Shown here piece after piece: positions 1 to 9,145 of a DNA stretch of 64,000 bases (the stretch's first letter is position 1; each line of letters begins with the position of its first letter). Both the position numbers and the translations under genes were made by a program. This stretch comes from Diplocloster agilis. Its GTDB lineage: Bacteria; Bacillota; Clostridia; Lachnospirales; Lachnospiraceae. The stretch covers positions 248,001-312,000 of the forward strand of contig NZ_JAHQCW010000001.1 of assembly GCF_019042275.1 (NCBI RefSeq). Direction: 5' to 3'. A model generated the notes under the pieces. It made no database searches. It saw only the letters and a program-made list of their open reading frames with translations, and was not told where the DNA came from.

Positions 1-308
1 TATGCTTTCTCGCCGTCTGCGTAGCAAATCAATGCGATATTGGCGCTTCTGTTCGGATCGTACTCGATACCGATTACTTTTGCCGGGATTCCGTCTTTCT
101 TTCTCTTGAAATCCACGATTCTGTATTTTCTTCTGGAACCGCCTCCGCGGTGTCTAACTGTGATCTTTCCCTGATTATTACGGCCGGAGTTTTTGCTCAG
201 AGATACTACCAGGGATTTTTCCGGGGTAGTCTTTGTGATTTCGGAGAAATCAGAACCGGTCATATGTCTTCTGGAAGGTGTATATGGGTTATAGGTTTTA
301 ATACCCAT
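1..308 (-). CDS. rplB: 50S ribosomal protein L2 (partial, 3' end beyond window)
   Basis: Universal large-subunit protein that binds 23S rRNA near the peptidyl-transferase centre. The N-terminal ~102 residues are present, beginning [16 protein letters not shown] and continuing with [12 protein letters not shown], which is characteristic L2 sequence. The start ATG is at 306-308 with a GAAAGGAGTG ribosome site just upstream (around 313-322). The gene follows rplW in the same direction, the standard S10-operon order, but the 162-bp spacer between them is unusually long. The rest of the gene lies off the left edge. Confidence 0.97.
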   Translation of the reverse strand, partial: MGIKTYNPYTPSRRHMTGSDFSEITKTTPEKSLVVSLSKNSGRNNQGKITVRHRGGGSRRKYRIVDFKRKKDGIPAKVIGIEYDPNRSANIALICYADGEKA

Positions 309-470
309 TTTTTTCACTCCTTTCAAGCTTCTGGTTATTATTTGTTACTTTACTGTATGTTACGCTCGACTAGCGCTCGATCGCAAAGAACGCGCTCTCG
401 CTGAGTCTCGGTAACGGCGTTCTCACTAGGCTCTTCGTCGCAAGCTCCTCATCGCCAAGTGTTCACAGCC
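309..470. other. Long structured spacer between rplW and rplB
   Basis: No gene is visible. Read on the minus strand, the spacer holds an interrupted stem pairing AGAACGC with GCGCGTTCT around 373-427 and two copies of CGCTCGA near 363-380. This is GC-rich sequence inside an operon where spacers are otherwise a few to about 120 bases. It may be an inserted small repeat or an RNA-processing site. That function is inference. Confidence 0.4.
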
Positions 471-770
471 TCACAGTCCTTCGAAAATTTCGATTTCTGC
501 GCTGTCCTCGGTCAGCTTCACGATGGCCTTCTTGGTCTTTGCAGTTTTTCCGTAAGTCATTCCGCGTCTCTTGGTCTTGCCTTCCAGATTCATGGTATTG
601 ACACTGGCTACTTTTGTTCCGGAGAACATTTTTTCAACCGCTTCCTTGATCATCGATTTGTTTGCTTCCGGATGGACTAAGAATGTGTATTTCTTCTCGC
701 TCATCGCGTTCATACTTTTTTCAGTGATAATCGGTTTTAAGATTACATCATAGTATTGAATGCTTGCCAT
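471..770 (-). CDS. rplW: 50S ribosomal protein L23
   Basis: 99 residues, normal length for L23, which sits at the peptide exit tunnel and docks trigger factor and SRP. Family sequence is clear: [13 protein letters not shown] at the N-terminus, then [22 protein letters not shown] and GRKKGYRGR-type basic residues ([11 protein letters not shown]). Its ATG overlaps the rplD stop as TAATG, so translation is probably coupled. It lies between rplD and rplB in the minus-strand S10 operon. Confidence 0.97.
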   Translation of the reverse strand: MASIQYYDVILKPIITEKSMNAMSEKKYTFLVHPEANKSMIKEAVEKMFSGTKVASVNTMNLEGKTKRRGMTYGKTAKTKKAIVKLTEDSAEIEIFEGL

Positions 771-1390
771 TATGCATACACCTCCTCGATGGTTGCAACA
801 GCTGCCTTCGTTGTGATGACTGTGTTGTATTTTAAGATGTCGTATACATTGATGGTGTTGGTAAGAACCGTCCGGACTTCCGGAATATTTCTTGCGGATA
901 ATACCACTTTCTCATCATTGTCATTCAGTACAACCAAAGCTTTGTTCACTTTTAAGTTGTTCAGAACTTCCTGGAACTTCTTCGTTTTGATCTCATCGAA
1001 TTTCAGATCATCCAAAACGATGAATTTACTTTCATTTACTCTGGAAGTCAAAGCAGAACGAAGAGCCGCTCTCTTTTCCTTTTTATTCATCTTAAAGGAG
1101 TAGTCTCTCGGTACCGGTGCGAATACAACTCCGCCGCCCGTCCACTGAGGAGCTCTGATCGAACCCTGTCTTGCGTGACCGGTTCCTTTCTGTCTCCAGG
1201 GTTTCTTTCCGCCGCCGGATACTTCAGATCGGGTTTTCGCTTTTTGAGTTCCCTGACGTTTATTTGCAAGCTGGTTTACGACTGCCATGTGTACCAGGTG
1301 CTCGTTTACTTCCACACCGAATACGGCATCGTTTAATTCCATCGTACCAACTTCTTTGCCTTCCATATTATAAACAGATACGTTTGCCAT
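770..1390 (-). CDS. rplD: 50S ribosomal protein L4
   Basis: 206 residues, the usual size. L4 binds 23S rRNA and lines the exit tunnel. Diagnostic sequence includes [20 protein letters not shown] followed by [15 protein letters not shown], the conserved extended loop, and a C-terminal Rossmann-like segment ([20 protein letters not shown]). A GGAGGAACTTACAG ribosome site precedes the ATG. It overlaps rplW by one base and follows rplC by 28 bases, so these genes form one transcript. Confidence 0.97.
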   Translation of the reverse strand: MANVSVYNMEGKEVGTMELNDAVFGVEVNEHLVHMAVVNQLANKRQGTQKAKTRSEVSGGGKKPWRQKGTGHARQGSIRAPQWTGGGVVFAPVPRDYSFKMNKKEKRAALRSALTSRVNESKFIVLDDLKFDEIKTKKFQEVLNNLKVNKALVVLNDNDEKVVLSARNIPEVRTVLTNTINVYDILKYNTVITTKAAVATIEEVYA

Positions 1391-1418
1391 CTGTAAGTTC
1401 CTCCTTTCTCAAAGCCTC

Positions 1419-2054
1419 TTATTTCGCCGTCTTCACGGTTTCTTTGATAATAACCAATGCTTTTCTGGGTCCGGGTACTGCGCCCTTAACCAGCAGCAGA
1501 TTCTTCTCTGCGTCTGCGCGGACAACTTCCAGGTTCTGTACCGTAACTTTCTTCGCTCCCATGTGTCCGGGCATCTTCTTGCCTTTGAATACTTTACTGG
1601 GATCAGATGCGGAACCATTGGATCCGGCATGGCGATGATATTTGGAACCGTGGGTCATAGGTCCTCTGTGCTGGCCATGTCTCTTAATCGCGCCCTGGAA
1701 TCCTTTTCCTTTGGAAATAGCAGTCACATCAACTTTCTCGCCGTTTTCAAAGACATCTGCTTTGATTTCCTGTGCCAGCTGATATTCGCTTGCATTTTCA
1801 AATTTGAATTCTTTTACGAATCTCTTGCAGGATACGCCTGCTTTGTCGAACTGGCCCTTCATAGGCTTGTTCACCAAATTCTCACGTTTGTCCATGAAAC
1901 CGACCTGTACGGCGTCATATCCGTCGTTCTCAGTGGTTTTCACCTGAGTAACCACGCAGGGACCAGCCTGTAATACGGTTACCGGAACTAACGTGCCATC
2001 TTCGTTGAAGATCTGGGTCATTCCAACCTTTGTAGCTAAGATCGCTTTTTTCAT
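1419..2054 (-). CDS. rplC: 50S ribosomal protein L3
   Basis: 211 residues, normal for bacterial L3, one of the first proteins bound to 23S rRNA. Starts [16 protein letters not shown]. The conserved [13 protein letters not shown] and [19 protein letters not shown] segments are seen, as is the later GKKMPGHMG motif. An AGGTAAAGGAAAG ribosome site lies before the ATG. It is second in the S10 operon, 118 bases after rpsJ. Confidence 0.97.
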   Translation of the reverse strand: MKKAILATKVGMTQIFNEDGTLVPVTVLQAGPCVVTQVKTTENDGYDAVQVGFMDKRENLVNKPMKGQFDKAGVSCKRFVKEFKFENASEYQLAQEIKADVFENGEKVDVTAISKGKGFQGAIKRHGQHRGPMTHGSKYHRHAGSNGSASDPSKVFKGKKMPGHMGAKKVTVQNLEVVRADAEKNLLLVKGAVPGPRKALVIIKETVKTAK

Positions 2055-2172
2055 TCTTTCCTTTACCTCCTAAATCTACAGCGGAACGCGGCCATGCTTA
2101 TTTAACTGCGTTCATACTAGTTCGGGAAAACAAGTTTCCTTAACGACACGGGATCTCCGCATCGATTGCTGT

Positions 2173-2490
2173 TTATTTTTGTTTCATTTTGATGTCGATG
2201 TACACACCTGCAGGCATTTCCAGTCTGGACAATGCATCTACCGTCTTAGGGGTAGGTGTGATAATGTCGATCAGTCTTTTATGAGTTCTCTGCTCGAACT
2301 GCTCTCTGGAGTCTTTGTACTTGTGTACCGCTCTCAGAATGGTTACTACCTCTTTCTTCGTGGGCAGCGGCACCGGTCCGCTCACCTGAGCACCATTCTT
2401 CTTCACAGTTTCGATGATTTTTTTCGCAGATGCATCCACCAATTGATGATCATACGCTTTCAATGTGATTCTCATTACTTGACTTGCCAT
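2173..2490 (-). CDS. rpsJ: 30S ribosomal protein S10
   Basis: S10 (NusE) acts in the 30S head and in transcription antitermination. The reading frame is open further upstream, but the ATG at 2488-2490 gives [19 protein letters not shown], matching the family start, and it has an AAAAGGAGGC ribosome site about ten bases upstream. The resulting 105 residues is the usual length. Family sequence [16 protein letters not shown] and [12 protein letters not shown] is present. It is the first gene of the S10 operon. Confidence 0.97.
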   Translation of the reverse strand: MASQVMRITLKAYDHQLVDASAKKIIETVKKNGAQVSGPVPLPTKKEVVTILRAVHKYKDSREQFEQRTHKRLIDIITPTPKTVDALSRLEMPAGVYIDIKMKQK

Positions 2491-2756
2491 AAAAAAAGTC
2501 GCCTCCTTTTCGTACTTTTCATACCAGTACGACAAGCGGTGACTGTACACTCTTCCGTGTGTGTCGCGTTTGCTACATTCTTACACGGTGTGTTCTTCCC
2601 GGTCCGTTGACCGTTCAGATACTCGATCCTGCTGATCCGGATCTTATTCGGTACAGTGACTTGTCGCCAGTTTCCTAACTTGACATTCGCTCCACGGAAA
2701 ACCTGCCACATTCGGGGCAGCAACCTCACGCTTCAACGCTATCAATGTCACAGCAC
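2491..2756 (-). promoter_or_regulatory. Long 5' leader of the S10 operon
   Basis: About 265 transcribed bases lie between the predicted promoter and rpsJ, with no gene. On the minus strand the last part can fold: CGACA (near 2575) pairs with TGTCG (near 2530), enclosing an ACAC/GTGT hairpin, and a GTAC/GTAC hairpin lies just before the ribosome site. A leader of this length suggests regulation by a ribosomal protein, but I do not recognise a known leader family. The remaining stretch to 2911 is AT-rich and shows nothing else. Confidence 0.4.
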
Positions 2757-2761
2757 GTTTA

Positions 2762-2790
2762 AGTATATAGGAAAGAACTCAGGATTGCAA
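2762..2790 (-). promoter_or_regulatory. Predicted sigma-70-type promoter of the S10 operon
   Basis: On the minus strand TTGCAA (2785-2790) and TATACT (2762-2767) are separated by 17 bases, directly upstream of the rpsJ leader. Confidence 0.6.
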
Positions 2791-2911
2791 GTATTTTTTT
2801 AAATTTTTTTGGTAAATTTTCGGAAACCTAAATTTTCGGAAAGTTTTCGGAATTAGTCGGAATATGAAGTACGGATCATTTACTTTTCTTAAAGCAGGCT
2901 ATTTCCATGTT

Positions 2912-3310
2912 TCATTGAGATCTTCTATTTCCCCATTCTCCAATCAGATCTGCCGGAATATTCGTCATAGATGCAATCTCTTCTATAGATATACCAGTTC
3001 GGAGCATATTCAGAACCAGCTCTTGTTTTCCCTGTTCGATGCCCTGTTTTAACCCTTGTTCTATTCCTTGTTCTAACCCTTGTTCTATTCCTTGCTCCAT
3101 CCCCTCCTCATAAGCATCCTTCATTTCCGCCTTCCGATCCATGATTGCCATCTCCCTGCGAAAAGCCCGGTAACGTTCCTCGTCATCCAGTGAGAAATCT
3201 TCAAACGCATCTACCGTTTCCTTCATATACTCATCTCCTTTGGCCAGCGCCTTCATCTCCTGAGTACGCCCAGCAGATATAAGCCTGCCCCAGCGATATA
3301 CAACCGTTCC
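2912..3310 (-). pseudogene. Rpn-family nuclease/transposase-like C-terminal fragment, copy 1
   Basis: Only the C-terminal part of an Rpn (recombination-promoting nuclease, PD-(D/E)XK) family protein remains. The longest ATG frame is 114 residues (2912-3256). Homology with copy 2 continues upstream in frame as YRWGRLISAG until a TAA stop near 3318, so the N-terminal catalytic domain is lost. A helix ending REMAIMDRKAEMKDAYEEG leads into an expanded run of EQGIEQGLEQG units and then an 'ISIEEIASMT' helix-turn-helix-like tail, both typical of the family. It is nearly identical in its shared part to copy 2, so the pair arose by tandem duplication or repeated decay. Confidence 0.75.
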
Positions 3311-3330
3311 TTACTCGGTTTCAAATATCC

Positions 3331-3371
3331 AAGGTACCCTGTGCCCAATGCACAAGCAACATGGGTACCTT
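3331..3371. repeat. Nested inverted repeat between the two Rpn fragments
   Basis: AAGGTACCC (3331-3339) pairs perfectly with GGGTACCTT (3363-3371), enclosing a second hairpin, TGTGC (3340-3344) with GCACA (3350-3354). It could act as a terminator-like or recombination structure. Confidence 0.6.
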
Positions 3372-3420
3372 TTCGGAATTATCTGAGAAGTGAAGCTATT
3401 ATTATTCGTTTTATTTGGTA

Positions 3421-4047
3421 TTAGGATTGATCTGCCATTTTGTCCCATTCACGAATCAGGTCTACAGAAAGATTTGCCATAGATGCAATCTTTTCTATAG
3501 ATATACCTGCTCGGAGCATATTCAGAACCAGCTCTTGTTTTCCTTGTTCTATTCCTTGTTCCATCCCATCCTCATAAGCATCCTTCATTTCCGCCTTACG
3601 ATCCATGATTGCCATCTCTCTGCGAAAAGCCCGGTAACGTTCCTCGTCATCCAGCGAAAAATCTTCAAACGTATCTACCGTTTCCTTCATATACTCATCT
3701 CCTTTGGCCAGCGTCTTCATCTCCTGAATACTCCCGGCGGAAATAAGCCTGGCCCAGCGATATACATCGGTCTCCTTCTCCGTTTCCGAAGCCTGCTTTA
3801 ATTTACTTAATTCTACCACATGAAACGCCAGCTTGTCACTATAGATACGTCCGGTCTTTATATTCGTAATCTTATGTATAGAGTAGAATTCCTTCTGATC
3901 CGGAAACAGGGTAAAGTCCAGTATCCCAATATGGATACAGGCCTTCGCGTTCCGGTAGTCCTCCCCTTTTCGCACACTGCTTACAAATAACTTACTATTA
4001 TAGAAAAGTGACCGGTCCTCCCAATAATTTACATGATACATCTGCAT
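3421..4047 (-). pseudogene. Rpn-family nuclease/transposase-like fragment, copy 2
   Basis: 208 residues from the first ATG. Complete Rpn/PD-(D/E)XK family proteins are about 300 residues and carry an N-terminal catalytic region. Here the frame enters only at the second catalytic motif: the bases before the ATG read HIEMQM in frame, the family's E-x-Q signature, and upstream sequence is unrelated. The body (YHVNYWEDRSLFYNSKLF, LDFTLFPDQKEFYS) is the conserved central part. The C-terminal repeat is shorter than in copy 1 (EDGMEQGIEQG only). Probably non-functional, although a truncated product could be made. Confidence 0.75.
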
Positions 4048-4175
4048 CTCAATATGGAATAAATGGCGAGACGCCAGATAGATAAGACAGAGAATTCTGC
4101 CTGATGAATTTAATATAGCACAGCTTCATAGAAAGCACAAGGCGCCTCCTGATTGGAAAAACACATTACATCCGC

Positions 4176-4204
4176 TTGCTTTCAAAGGTAACTCAAAATA
4201 TAAT
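4176..4204 (+). promoter_or_regulatory. Predicted promoter of the two-component/ABC operon
   Basis: TTGCTT (4176-4181), 17-base spacer, perfect TATAAT (4199-4204). The predicted start of transcription near 4211 excludes the upstream ATG at 4211 as a start codon and supports the ATG at 4226. Confidence 0.7.
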
Positions 4205-4225
4205 AGGTACATGCGGAGGTGGATA

Positions 4226-4915
4226 ATGATTGAAATTTATTATATTGAGGATGACCGGAATATTGCGGCTGTAGTCCGGGATTATCTGGAACAGAAAGGG
4301 TTCGGCGTTTCTGTGTATGCAACGATAGCAAGTGCTAAGGAAGCGTTCCAAAAACGCGTGCCCGGACTTGTCCTGGTGGATTGGAATATGCCGGACGGCC
4401 AGGGGGATGCCTTCTGCCGTTTTATCCGTTCTCATTGGAATGATCTGCCCTTAATCTTTCTTACAGTCCGGGATGATTCCCGGGACGTTATATCCGGTTT
4501 TCAAAACGGCGCGGATGATTATGTGGTGAAACCTTTCGAACTGGATGTTTTGTATTCCCGTATCTGTGCACTGCTGCGCAGAGCGGGAAATGTATCGGAG
4601 CAGTATCTCTCCTGCGATTTAATTTCCCTGGATCAGAGCCGGATGATGGTGTTCTGTGAAGGGGAAGAAATCAGTCTGAGCCAGATGGAATATCAGCTTC
4701 TCTTACTTCTGTTAAAGAACAAGGGAAAAACCGTTACAAGGGACCGGCTGCTGCAGTCGGTCTGGGATATGAACGGCAGCTTTGTAAATGATAACACGCT
4801 GACTGTCACCATGAAACGTCTGCGTGAAAAGCTGAAATCCCCGTCCTGCCTGAAGACGGTACGCAGCTTTGGATATCGTATGGAGGAGAGCGAATGCATA
4901 AAGGAAAAGAACTGA
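4226..4915 (+). CDS. OmpR-family response regulator
   Basis: 229 residues: receiver domain (about 1-115) followed by a winged-helix DNA-binding domain (about 130-225). Acidic pocket D9/D10, phosphoacceptor D52 in LVLVDWNMPDG, T80 and K102 in DDYVVKPF are all present. The effector domain shows LSQMEYQLLLLLLKNKG and TVTMKRLREKL. The start at 4226 is chosen for its GCGGAGGTGG ribosome site; an in-frame ATG at 4211 sits at the predicted transcription start. It overlaps the kinase gene by 22 bases. With the downstream transporter, it probably controls a cell-envelope stress or peptide antibiotic response, as BceR/VraR-like regulators do. The inducer cannot be told from sequence. Confidence 0.92.
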   Translation: MIEIYYIEDDRNIAAVVRDYLEQKGFGVSVYATIASAKEAFQKRVPGLVLVDWNMPDGQGDAFCRFIRSHWNDLPLIFLTVRDDSRDVISGFQNGADDYVVKPFELDVLYSRICALLRRAGNVSEQYLSCDLISLDQSRMMVFCEGEEISLSQMEYQLLLLLLKNKGKTVTRDRLLQSVWDMNGSFVNDNTLTVTMKRLREKLKSPSCLKTVRSFGYRMEESECIKEKN

Positions 4916-6084
4916 GCTTAAATATCCGGTTCTGTATTTTGTCTGTACTGGCTGTCAGTTTGATTTCGGTAACCATTACGGCTTTGCTGCTGACCAGGTA
5001 TTACGGGCAGAAACAATATCAGACAATCGGAAATATCTGTAACGGAATCATAGAGGCCCGGCCGGACTCCAGGCTCTTGTTGGCTGAAGTGTTAAAGGAA
5101 CACAAGGAAGCTCCGGACATGGCGGCTGAGAATAATATTCTTCCGGCCTTCGGATACCAACCGGCTGATTTTTGGGATCCATCCTATATAAGCCTCTTTT
5201 CCGGTATCGGTTTTGCCGCCGGAGCTCTGTTGTTTATACTCGCTCTTTGGTACCGGCATAAAAAAGAGCTGTCCCGGATTAAGGCCCTGACCCATTATCT
5301 GGGAAAGGTTAATACCGGCGCCCAAGGGCTGCTCTTAGAAACGGCGGACGATGAGTATTCACGGCTGCAGGATGAAATCTATAAAACCGTAACCTCGCTT
5401 TATCAGACCCGTGATGAGGCGCTGAAAGCAAAGAACAATTTTGCGGATAACCTTTTTAATATTGCGCATCAATTAAAAACACCCATCACAGCCATTTCCC
5501 TTTCCAATCAGATGATGCTGGAGCATCCCTCCGGTATTTATCCGAAACAAATCAAACAGCAGCTGCACCGGCTGACCCGCTTTGAAGAGACGCTTCTGCT
5601 GCTGTCCCGCATAGACGCGGGCACGCTGGTCCTGGAACGAAAGGAAGTGGATCTGTTCACCGTTCTTACGCTGGCAGCCGATCATCTCCAGGAGCTTTTC
5701 AGGCAGGCAAAGGTTTCCATTGACATTCCGGAAATGGGAGCCGTATCGGTCATGGCGGATTTGGAATGGACCATGGAAGCGGTTATCAACCTGTTCAAAA
5801 ACTGTATGGAACACACCCCGAAGTTAAAAACCGTACACGGTACTTATGAACAAAATCCTTTGTATGCACAGATTCTGATCTGGGATGAGGGACCGGGATT
5901 CGATAAGGAAGATATTCCGCATCTTTTTGAACGGTTTTACCGCGGCAAAAATGCGAAGGAAGGCGGAATCGGCATCGGCCTTCCGCTGGCCAAGGCTATC
6001 ATAGAAATGCAAAACGGCGTGATCAGCGCCGGAAACACTGCCGAACATCACGCCTGTTTTGAGATTCGCATCTACAGTCACTGA
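4894..6084 (+). CDS. Membrane sensor histidine kinase
   Basis: 396 residues. Two membrane helices (about 11-34 and 98-120) enclose an extracytoplasmic loop of roughly 65 residues. This is larger than the few-residue loop of BceS-type intramembrane sensors, so it may sense ligand directly. The H box is NIAHQLKTPITA with H192; the N box is INLFKNCMEHT; the G boxes are WDEGPGF and GIGIGLPLAK. It phosphorylates the regulator encoded just upstream, whose end it overlaps, and stands before an ABC transporter operon. Confidence 0.92.
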   Translation: MHKGKELSLNIRFCILSVLAVSLISVTITALLLTRYYGQKQYQTIGNICNGIIEARPDSRLLLAEVLKEHKEAPDMAAENNILPAFGYQPADFWDPSYISLFSGIGFAAGALLFILALWYRHKKELSRIKALTHYLGKVNTGAQGLLLETADDEYSRLQDEIYKTVTSLYQTRDEALKAKNNFADNLFNIAHQLKTPITAISLSNQMMLEHPSGIYPKQIKQQLHRLTRFEETLLLLSRIDAGTLVLERKEVDLFTVLTLAADHLQELFRQAKVSIDIPEMGAVSVMADLEWTMEAVINLFKNCMEHTPKLKTVHGTYEQNPLYAQILIWDEGPGFDKEDIPHLFERFYRGKNAKEGGIGIGLPLAKAIIEMQNGVISAGNTAEHHACFEIRIYSH

Positions 6085-6143
6085 GATGTCACTTTGCTTT
6101 GCTATAATGGTGGAACAAACCATAGGAATACAGGAGGTTCACC

Positions 6144-6824
6144 ATGGAGATATTGAAATGTACAGATGTGGAAAAAGTATTTGGAAAAGGGGCCAATCAG
6201 GTAGCGGCCTTAAATGGCATCGACCTGTCTGTTGAAAAAGGGGAATTTGTAGCCATTGTCGGCGCATCCGGCTCGGGGAAATCAACCCTTCTTCATATTT
6301 TAGGCAGTGTGGATAAGCCCACAAAGGGCAGCGTGCTGGTAGACGGGGTAGATATCGGACAGCTAAACGCCGCTAATGCCGCTGTTTTCAGAAGACGGAA
6401 AGTCGGACTGGTCTATCAGTTTTATAATCTGATCCCCACTTTGACTGTGCGGAAAAATATACTTATGCCGATGCTTCTCGATAAGGCAAAGCCGGATAAG
6501 GATTACTTTGATCATATTATCCATATTCTGGGGCTGGAAGACAAATTGGAGGCTTTGCCGAACCAGCTCTCCGGCGGACAGCAGCAGCGGGTTGCGATTG
6601 CCCGCTCCCTGATCTACCGTCCGGCTATTCTGCTGGCAGATGAACCTACCGGTAACCTGGATCACAAAAACTCAAAGGAGATCGTCGATCTCCTGAAGCT
6701 GTCCAACCGGAACCTTAATCAGACGATTCTGCTCATCACCCATGATGAAAAGATCGCTTTGGAAACAGACCGCATTGTAACGATCGAAGACGGCCGGATC
6801 CTGAGTGATCAGATACGGGGGTGA
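6144..6824 (+). CDS. ABC transporter ATP-binding protein (LolD/BceA/MacB type)
   Basis: 226 residues, the standard length for the LolD/FtsE/BceA group. Walker [10 protein letters not shown] (about 40-48), Q-loop YQFYNLIP, signature [15 protein letters not shown] and Walker [13 protein letters not shown] are intact, followed by the switch histidine in LLITHDE. A CAGGAGGTTCACC ribosome site precedes the ATG. A TATAAT at 6103-6108 without a good -35 could be a regulator-dependent promoter. It pairs with the permease whose start overlaps its stop, to extract or expel hydrophobic peptides or lipids. The substrate is inferred only. Confidence 0.93.
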   Translation: MEILKCTDVEKVFGKGANQVAALNGIDLSVEKGEFVAIVGASGSGKSTLLHILGSVDKPTKGSVLVDGVDIGQLNAANAAVFRRRKVGLVYQFYNLIPTLTVRKNILMPMLLDKAKPDKDYFDHIIHILGLEDKLEALPNQLSGGQQQRVAIARSLIYRPAILLADEPTGNLDHKNSKEIVDLLKLSNRNLNQTILLITHDEKIALETDRIVTIEDGRILSDQIRG

Positions 6825-6829
6825 GGGAT

Positions 6830-9025
6830 ATGTGGAAAGATTATTCCGTCAGTTATATAAAAAACAATCGTGCGTCCAGTATCTCGATCATGGTGGCGGC
6901 CTTAATCTCGGCTCTTTGTCTTTCTTTCCTGTGCAGCCTTTTCTTTAATCTCTGGGTGTCGGAAACCAACGGTATCATTCAGGATGAGGGAAATTGGCAG
7001 GGACGCATTACCGGAACGCTTTCAGATGCGGATATCACGGTCATACGAAGTTTTAGCAATGTAAAGAGCGTGGAATGGAATGAAGAATTGTCTGATGAAA
7101 ATGCGGCGGTTGTGGATATTACGTTCCATCATATGAGGACAATCTTTCAGGACATGCCTTTGATTACGGCGGAATTAGGTCTGGAAGAATCCGCGGCGGA
7201 ATATCATCTGCTGCTTTTGTCCAAATATTTTGTTCATGACCCGCAGGATAAGGAGCCTCCGCTATTGATGGCATTTTATCTGGCTGTTTTTCTTCTGGTA
7301 TCTTTTTCCCTTATTTTGATCATTCATAACTCCTTTGCCGTATCCATGAACGCCAGAATACACCAGTTTGGTATTTTCTCCAGCATAGGCGCCACACCCG
7401 GACAAATCCGGATTTGTCTGATGCAGGAAGCTATGGTCCTCTGCGCGGCGCCCATTTTGCTTGGCACCTTATTCGGTATAGCGCTCAGTTATGTGATTAT
7501 GCAGGCCGTCAATCAGATCGCAGTGAACATTCCCGGCGGCTTTGCGTCGGATTGGGTGTATCATCCGGCCGTATTTGCGATTACCGTCCTGTCTTCTGCG
7601 CTGACGGTTCTTTTCTCAGCATGGATTCCGGCCGGAAAATTGAGCCGGCTGACCCCGCTTGAAGCAATTCGTAACACCGGCACATTGAAACTGAAAAAGA
7701 AAAAACGCTCCCGTATTCTGTCATTCCTCTTTGGCATGGAGGGTGAACTGGCGGGGAATGCTCTGAAGGCGCAGAAAAAAGCGCAGCGCACATCTACGAT
7801 ATCCCTCTCCCTCTCATTTTTAAGCTTTACACTGATCCTGTGTTATTTCACCCTGGCCGGCCTCAGTACAAAATATACGTATTTCGACCGGTACCAGGAT
7901 GTATGGGATGTAATGGTGACCGTTAAGGATACCGGAATCGGGGATTTTGACCAGACTCAGGATTTACAGAGCATGGAAGGGGTACGGGACTGTATCGTGT
8001 ATCAAAAGGCGGAGGCGGTAACCCTCCTCCCAGATGAATGGCAGAGCGGGGAACTGACCGCATTGGGCGGTTTAGGCGCCCTTTCTGAAACCCCCAAAAC
8101 ACCGGAGGGAGATTACGAGGTTAAGGCTCCTATTATAATACTGGATGATGAAAGCTTTTTAAAATATTGTGAATCGGTCCATATCGCTCCCTCTTTAGAT
8201 GGTTCTATTCTATTAAACCGGATCTGGGACAGTGTAAACAGCAATTTCCGTTACAAAGAATACATCCCCTTTGTAGTGGAAAACAAAGATACTATATTCC
8301 TTAAGAATACCGTGCAGAATGAAACCACAGAACTGCCTGTGCTGGCCTATACCCAGGACGTTCCCGTATTGAGGGAAGAATATGCCAACTACGCGCTGGT
8401 ACAGTTCATTCCTGTGTCTATGTGGGAAAAAATATCCGGGATGACCGGCAGCGCGGAAGCTGATACTTATATCCGGGTTCTTGGAAATGAGGGGCTCGAC
8501 CTGGCCGGCGCGGAAGCATTGGAAGACCGCATCACGAAGTCTGTGAGCAGGAATTACAAAATCGAAAGCGAGAACCGCATCGGGGAAAAGATCACCAATG
8601 ACTACATGATCTCCGGTTATCTTCTGATCTTAGGCGGATTCTGCGTTCTGCTGGCTGTGATCGGCATCGCCAATGTATTCTCAAATACGCTGGGTTTTCT
8701 CACCCAGAGGAAACGGGAATTCGCCCAATATATGTCCGTGGGCATGACGCCCGCCGGCATCCGCAAGATGTTCTTTGTTGAGGCACTGGTCATCGCAGGC
8801 CGTCCCCTGCTGATCACATTGCCTTTAACCGTAGCTTTTGTGCAATTCGCGGCGGCAGCAAGCCATCTAAACCCGTCCGAGTTCTGGGCCGAAGCACCTA
8901 TAATTCCCATTTTGATCTTTTGCCTGGCGATCTTTGTCTTCGTGGCGCTTGCTTACTATATCGGCGGGAAACGTCTGCTGCGCTGTAACCTAAGTGAAGC
9001 ATTGCGCAATGACACGATCACCTGA
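6830..9025 (+). CDS. FtsX/MacB-type ABC transporter permease
   Basis: About 731 residues with two FtsX-type blocks: one helix near the N-terminus, three helices around residues 140-270, one near 325, a large extracytoplasmic region of about 240 residues, then three closing helices. This is eight in total rather than the ten of BceB. The frame is also open from a GTG at 6821, but that codon overlaps the upstream stop and lacks a spaced ribosome site, so the ATG at 6830 is preferred (GGGGTGAG upstream). It is last in the RR-kinase-ATPase-permease operon and is followed at once by a strong terminator. Likely role: antimicrobial-peptide resistance or envelope maintenance. Confidence 0.88.
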   Translation: MWKDYSVSYIKNNRASSISIMVAALISALCLSFLCSLFFNLWVSETNGIIQDEGNWQGRITGTLSDADITVIRSFSNVKSVEWNEELSDENAAVVDITFHHMRTIFQDMPLITAELGLEESAAEYHLLLLSKYFVHDPQDKEPPLLMAFYLAVFLLVSFSLILIIHNSFAVSMNARIHQFGIFSSIGATPGQIRICLMQEAMVLCAAPILLGTLFGIALSYVIMQAVNQIAVNIPGGFASDWVYHPAVFAITVLSSALTVLFSAWIPAGKLSRLTPLEAIRNTGTLKLKKKKRSRILSFLFGMEGELAGNALKAQKKAQRTSTISLSLSFLSFTLILCYFTLAGLSTKYTYFDRYQDVWDVMVTVKDTGIGDFDQTQDLQSMEGVRDCIVYQKAEAVTLLPDEWQSGELTALGGLGALSETPKTPEGDYEVKAPIIILDDESFLKYCESVHIAPSLDGSILLNRIWDSVNSNFRYKEYIPFVVENKDTIFLKNTVQNETTELPVLAYTQDVPVLREEYANYALVQFIPVSMWEKISGMTGSAEADTYIRVLGNEGLDLAGAEALEDRITKSVSRNYKIESENRIGEKITNDYMISGYLLILGGFCVLLAVIGIANVFSNTLGFLTQRKREFAQYMSVGMTPAGIRKMFFVEALVIAGRPLLITLPLTVAFVQFAAAASHLNPSEFWAEAPIIPILIFCLAIFVFVALAYYIGGKRLLRCNLSEALRNDTIT

Positions 9026-9046
9026 GGTTATTTCCTGTCACAGGCA

Positions 9047-9091
9047 AGGGCGTTTGATCTGCCGACAAAATATCTGCAGATCAAACGCCCT
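9047..9091. terminator. Strong intrinsic terminator, probably bidirectional
   Basis: A perfect 16-bp stem (9047-9062 with 9076-9091) around a 13-base loop closes the ABC operon and lies between it and the convergent marR-like gene. Confidence 0.85.
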
Positions 9092-9145
9092 ATTCTATCC
9101 ACAGGCATCCATATCAGGATGGCGCTGTTTCCTCTTCCCGGTCAC

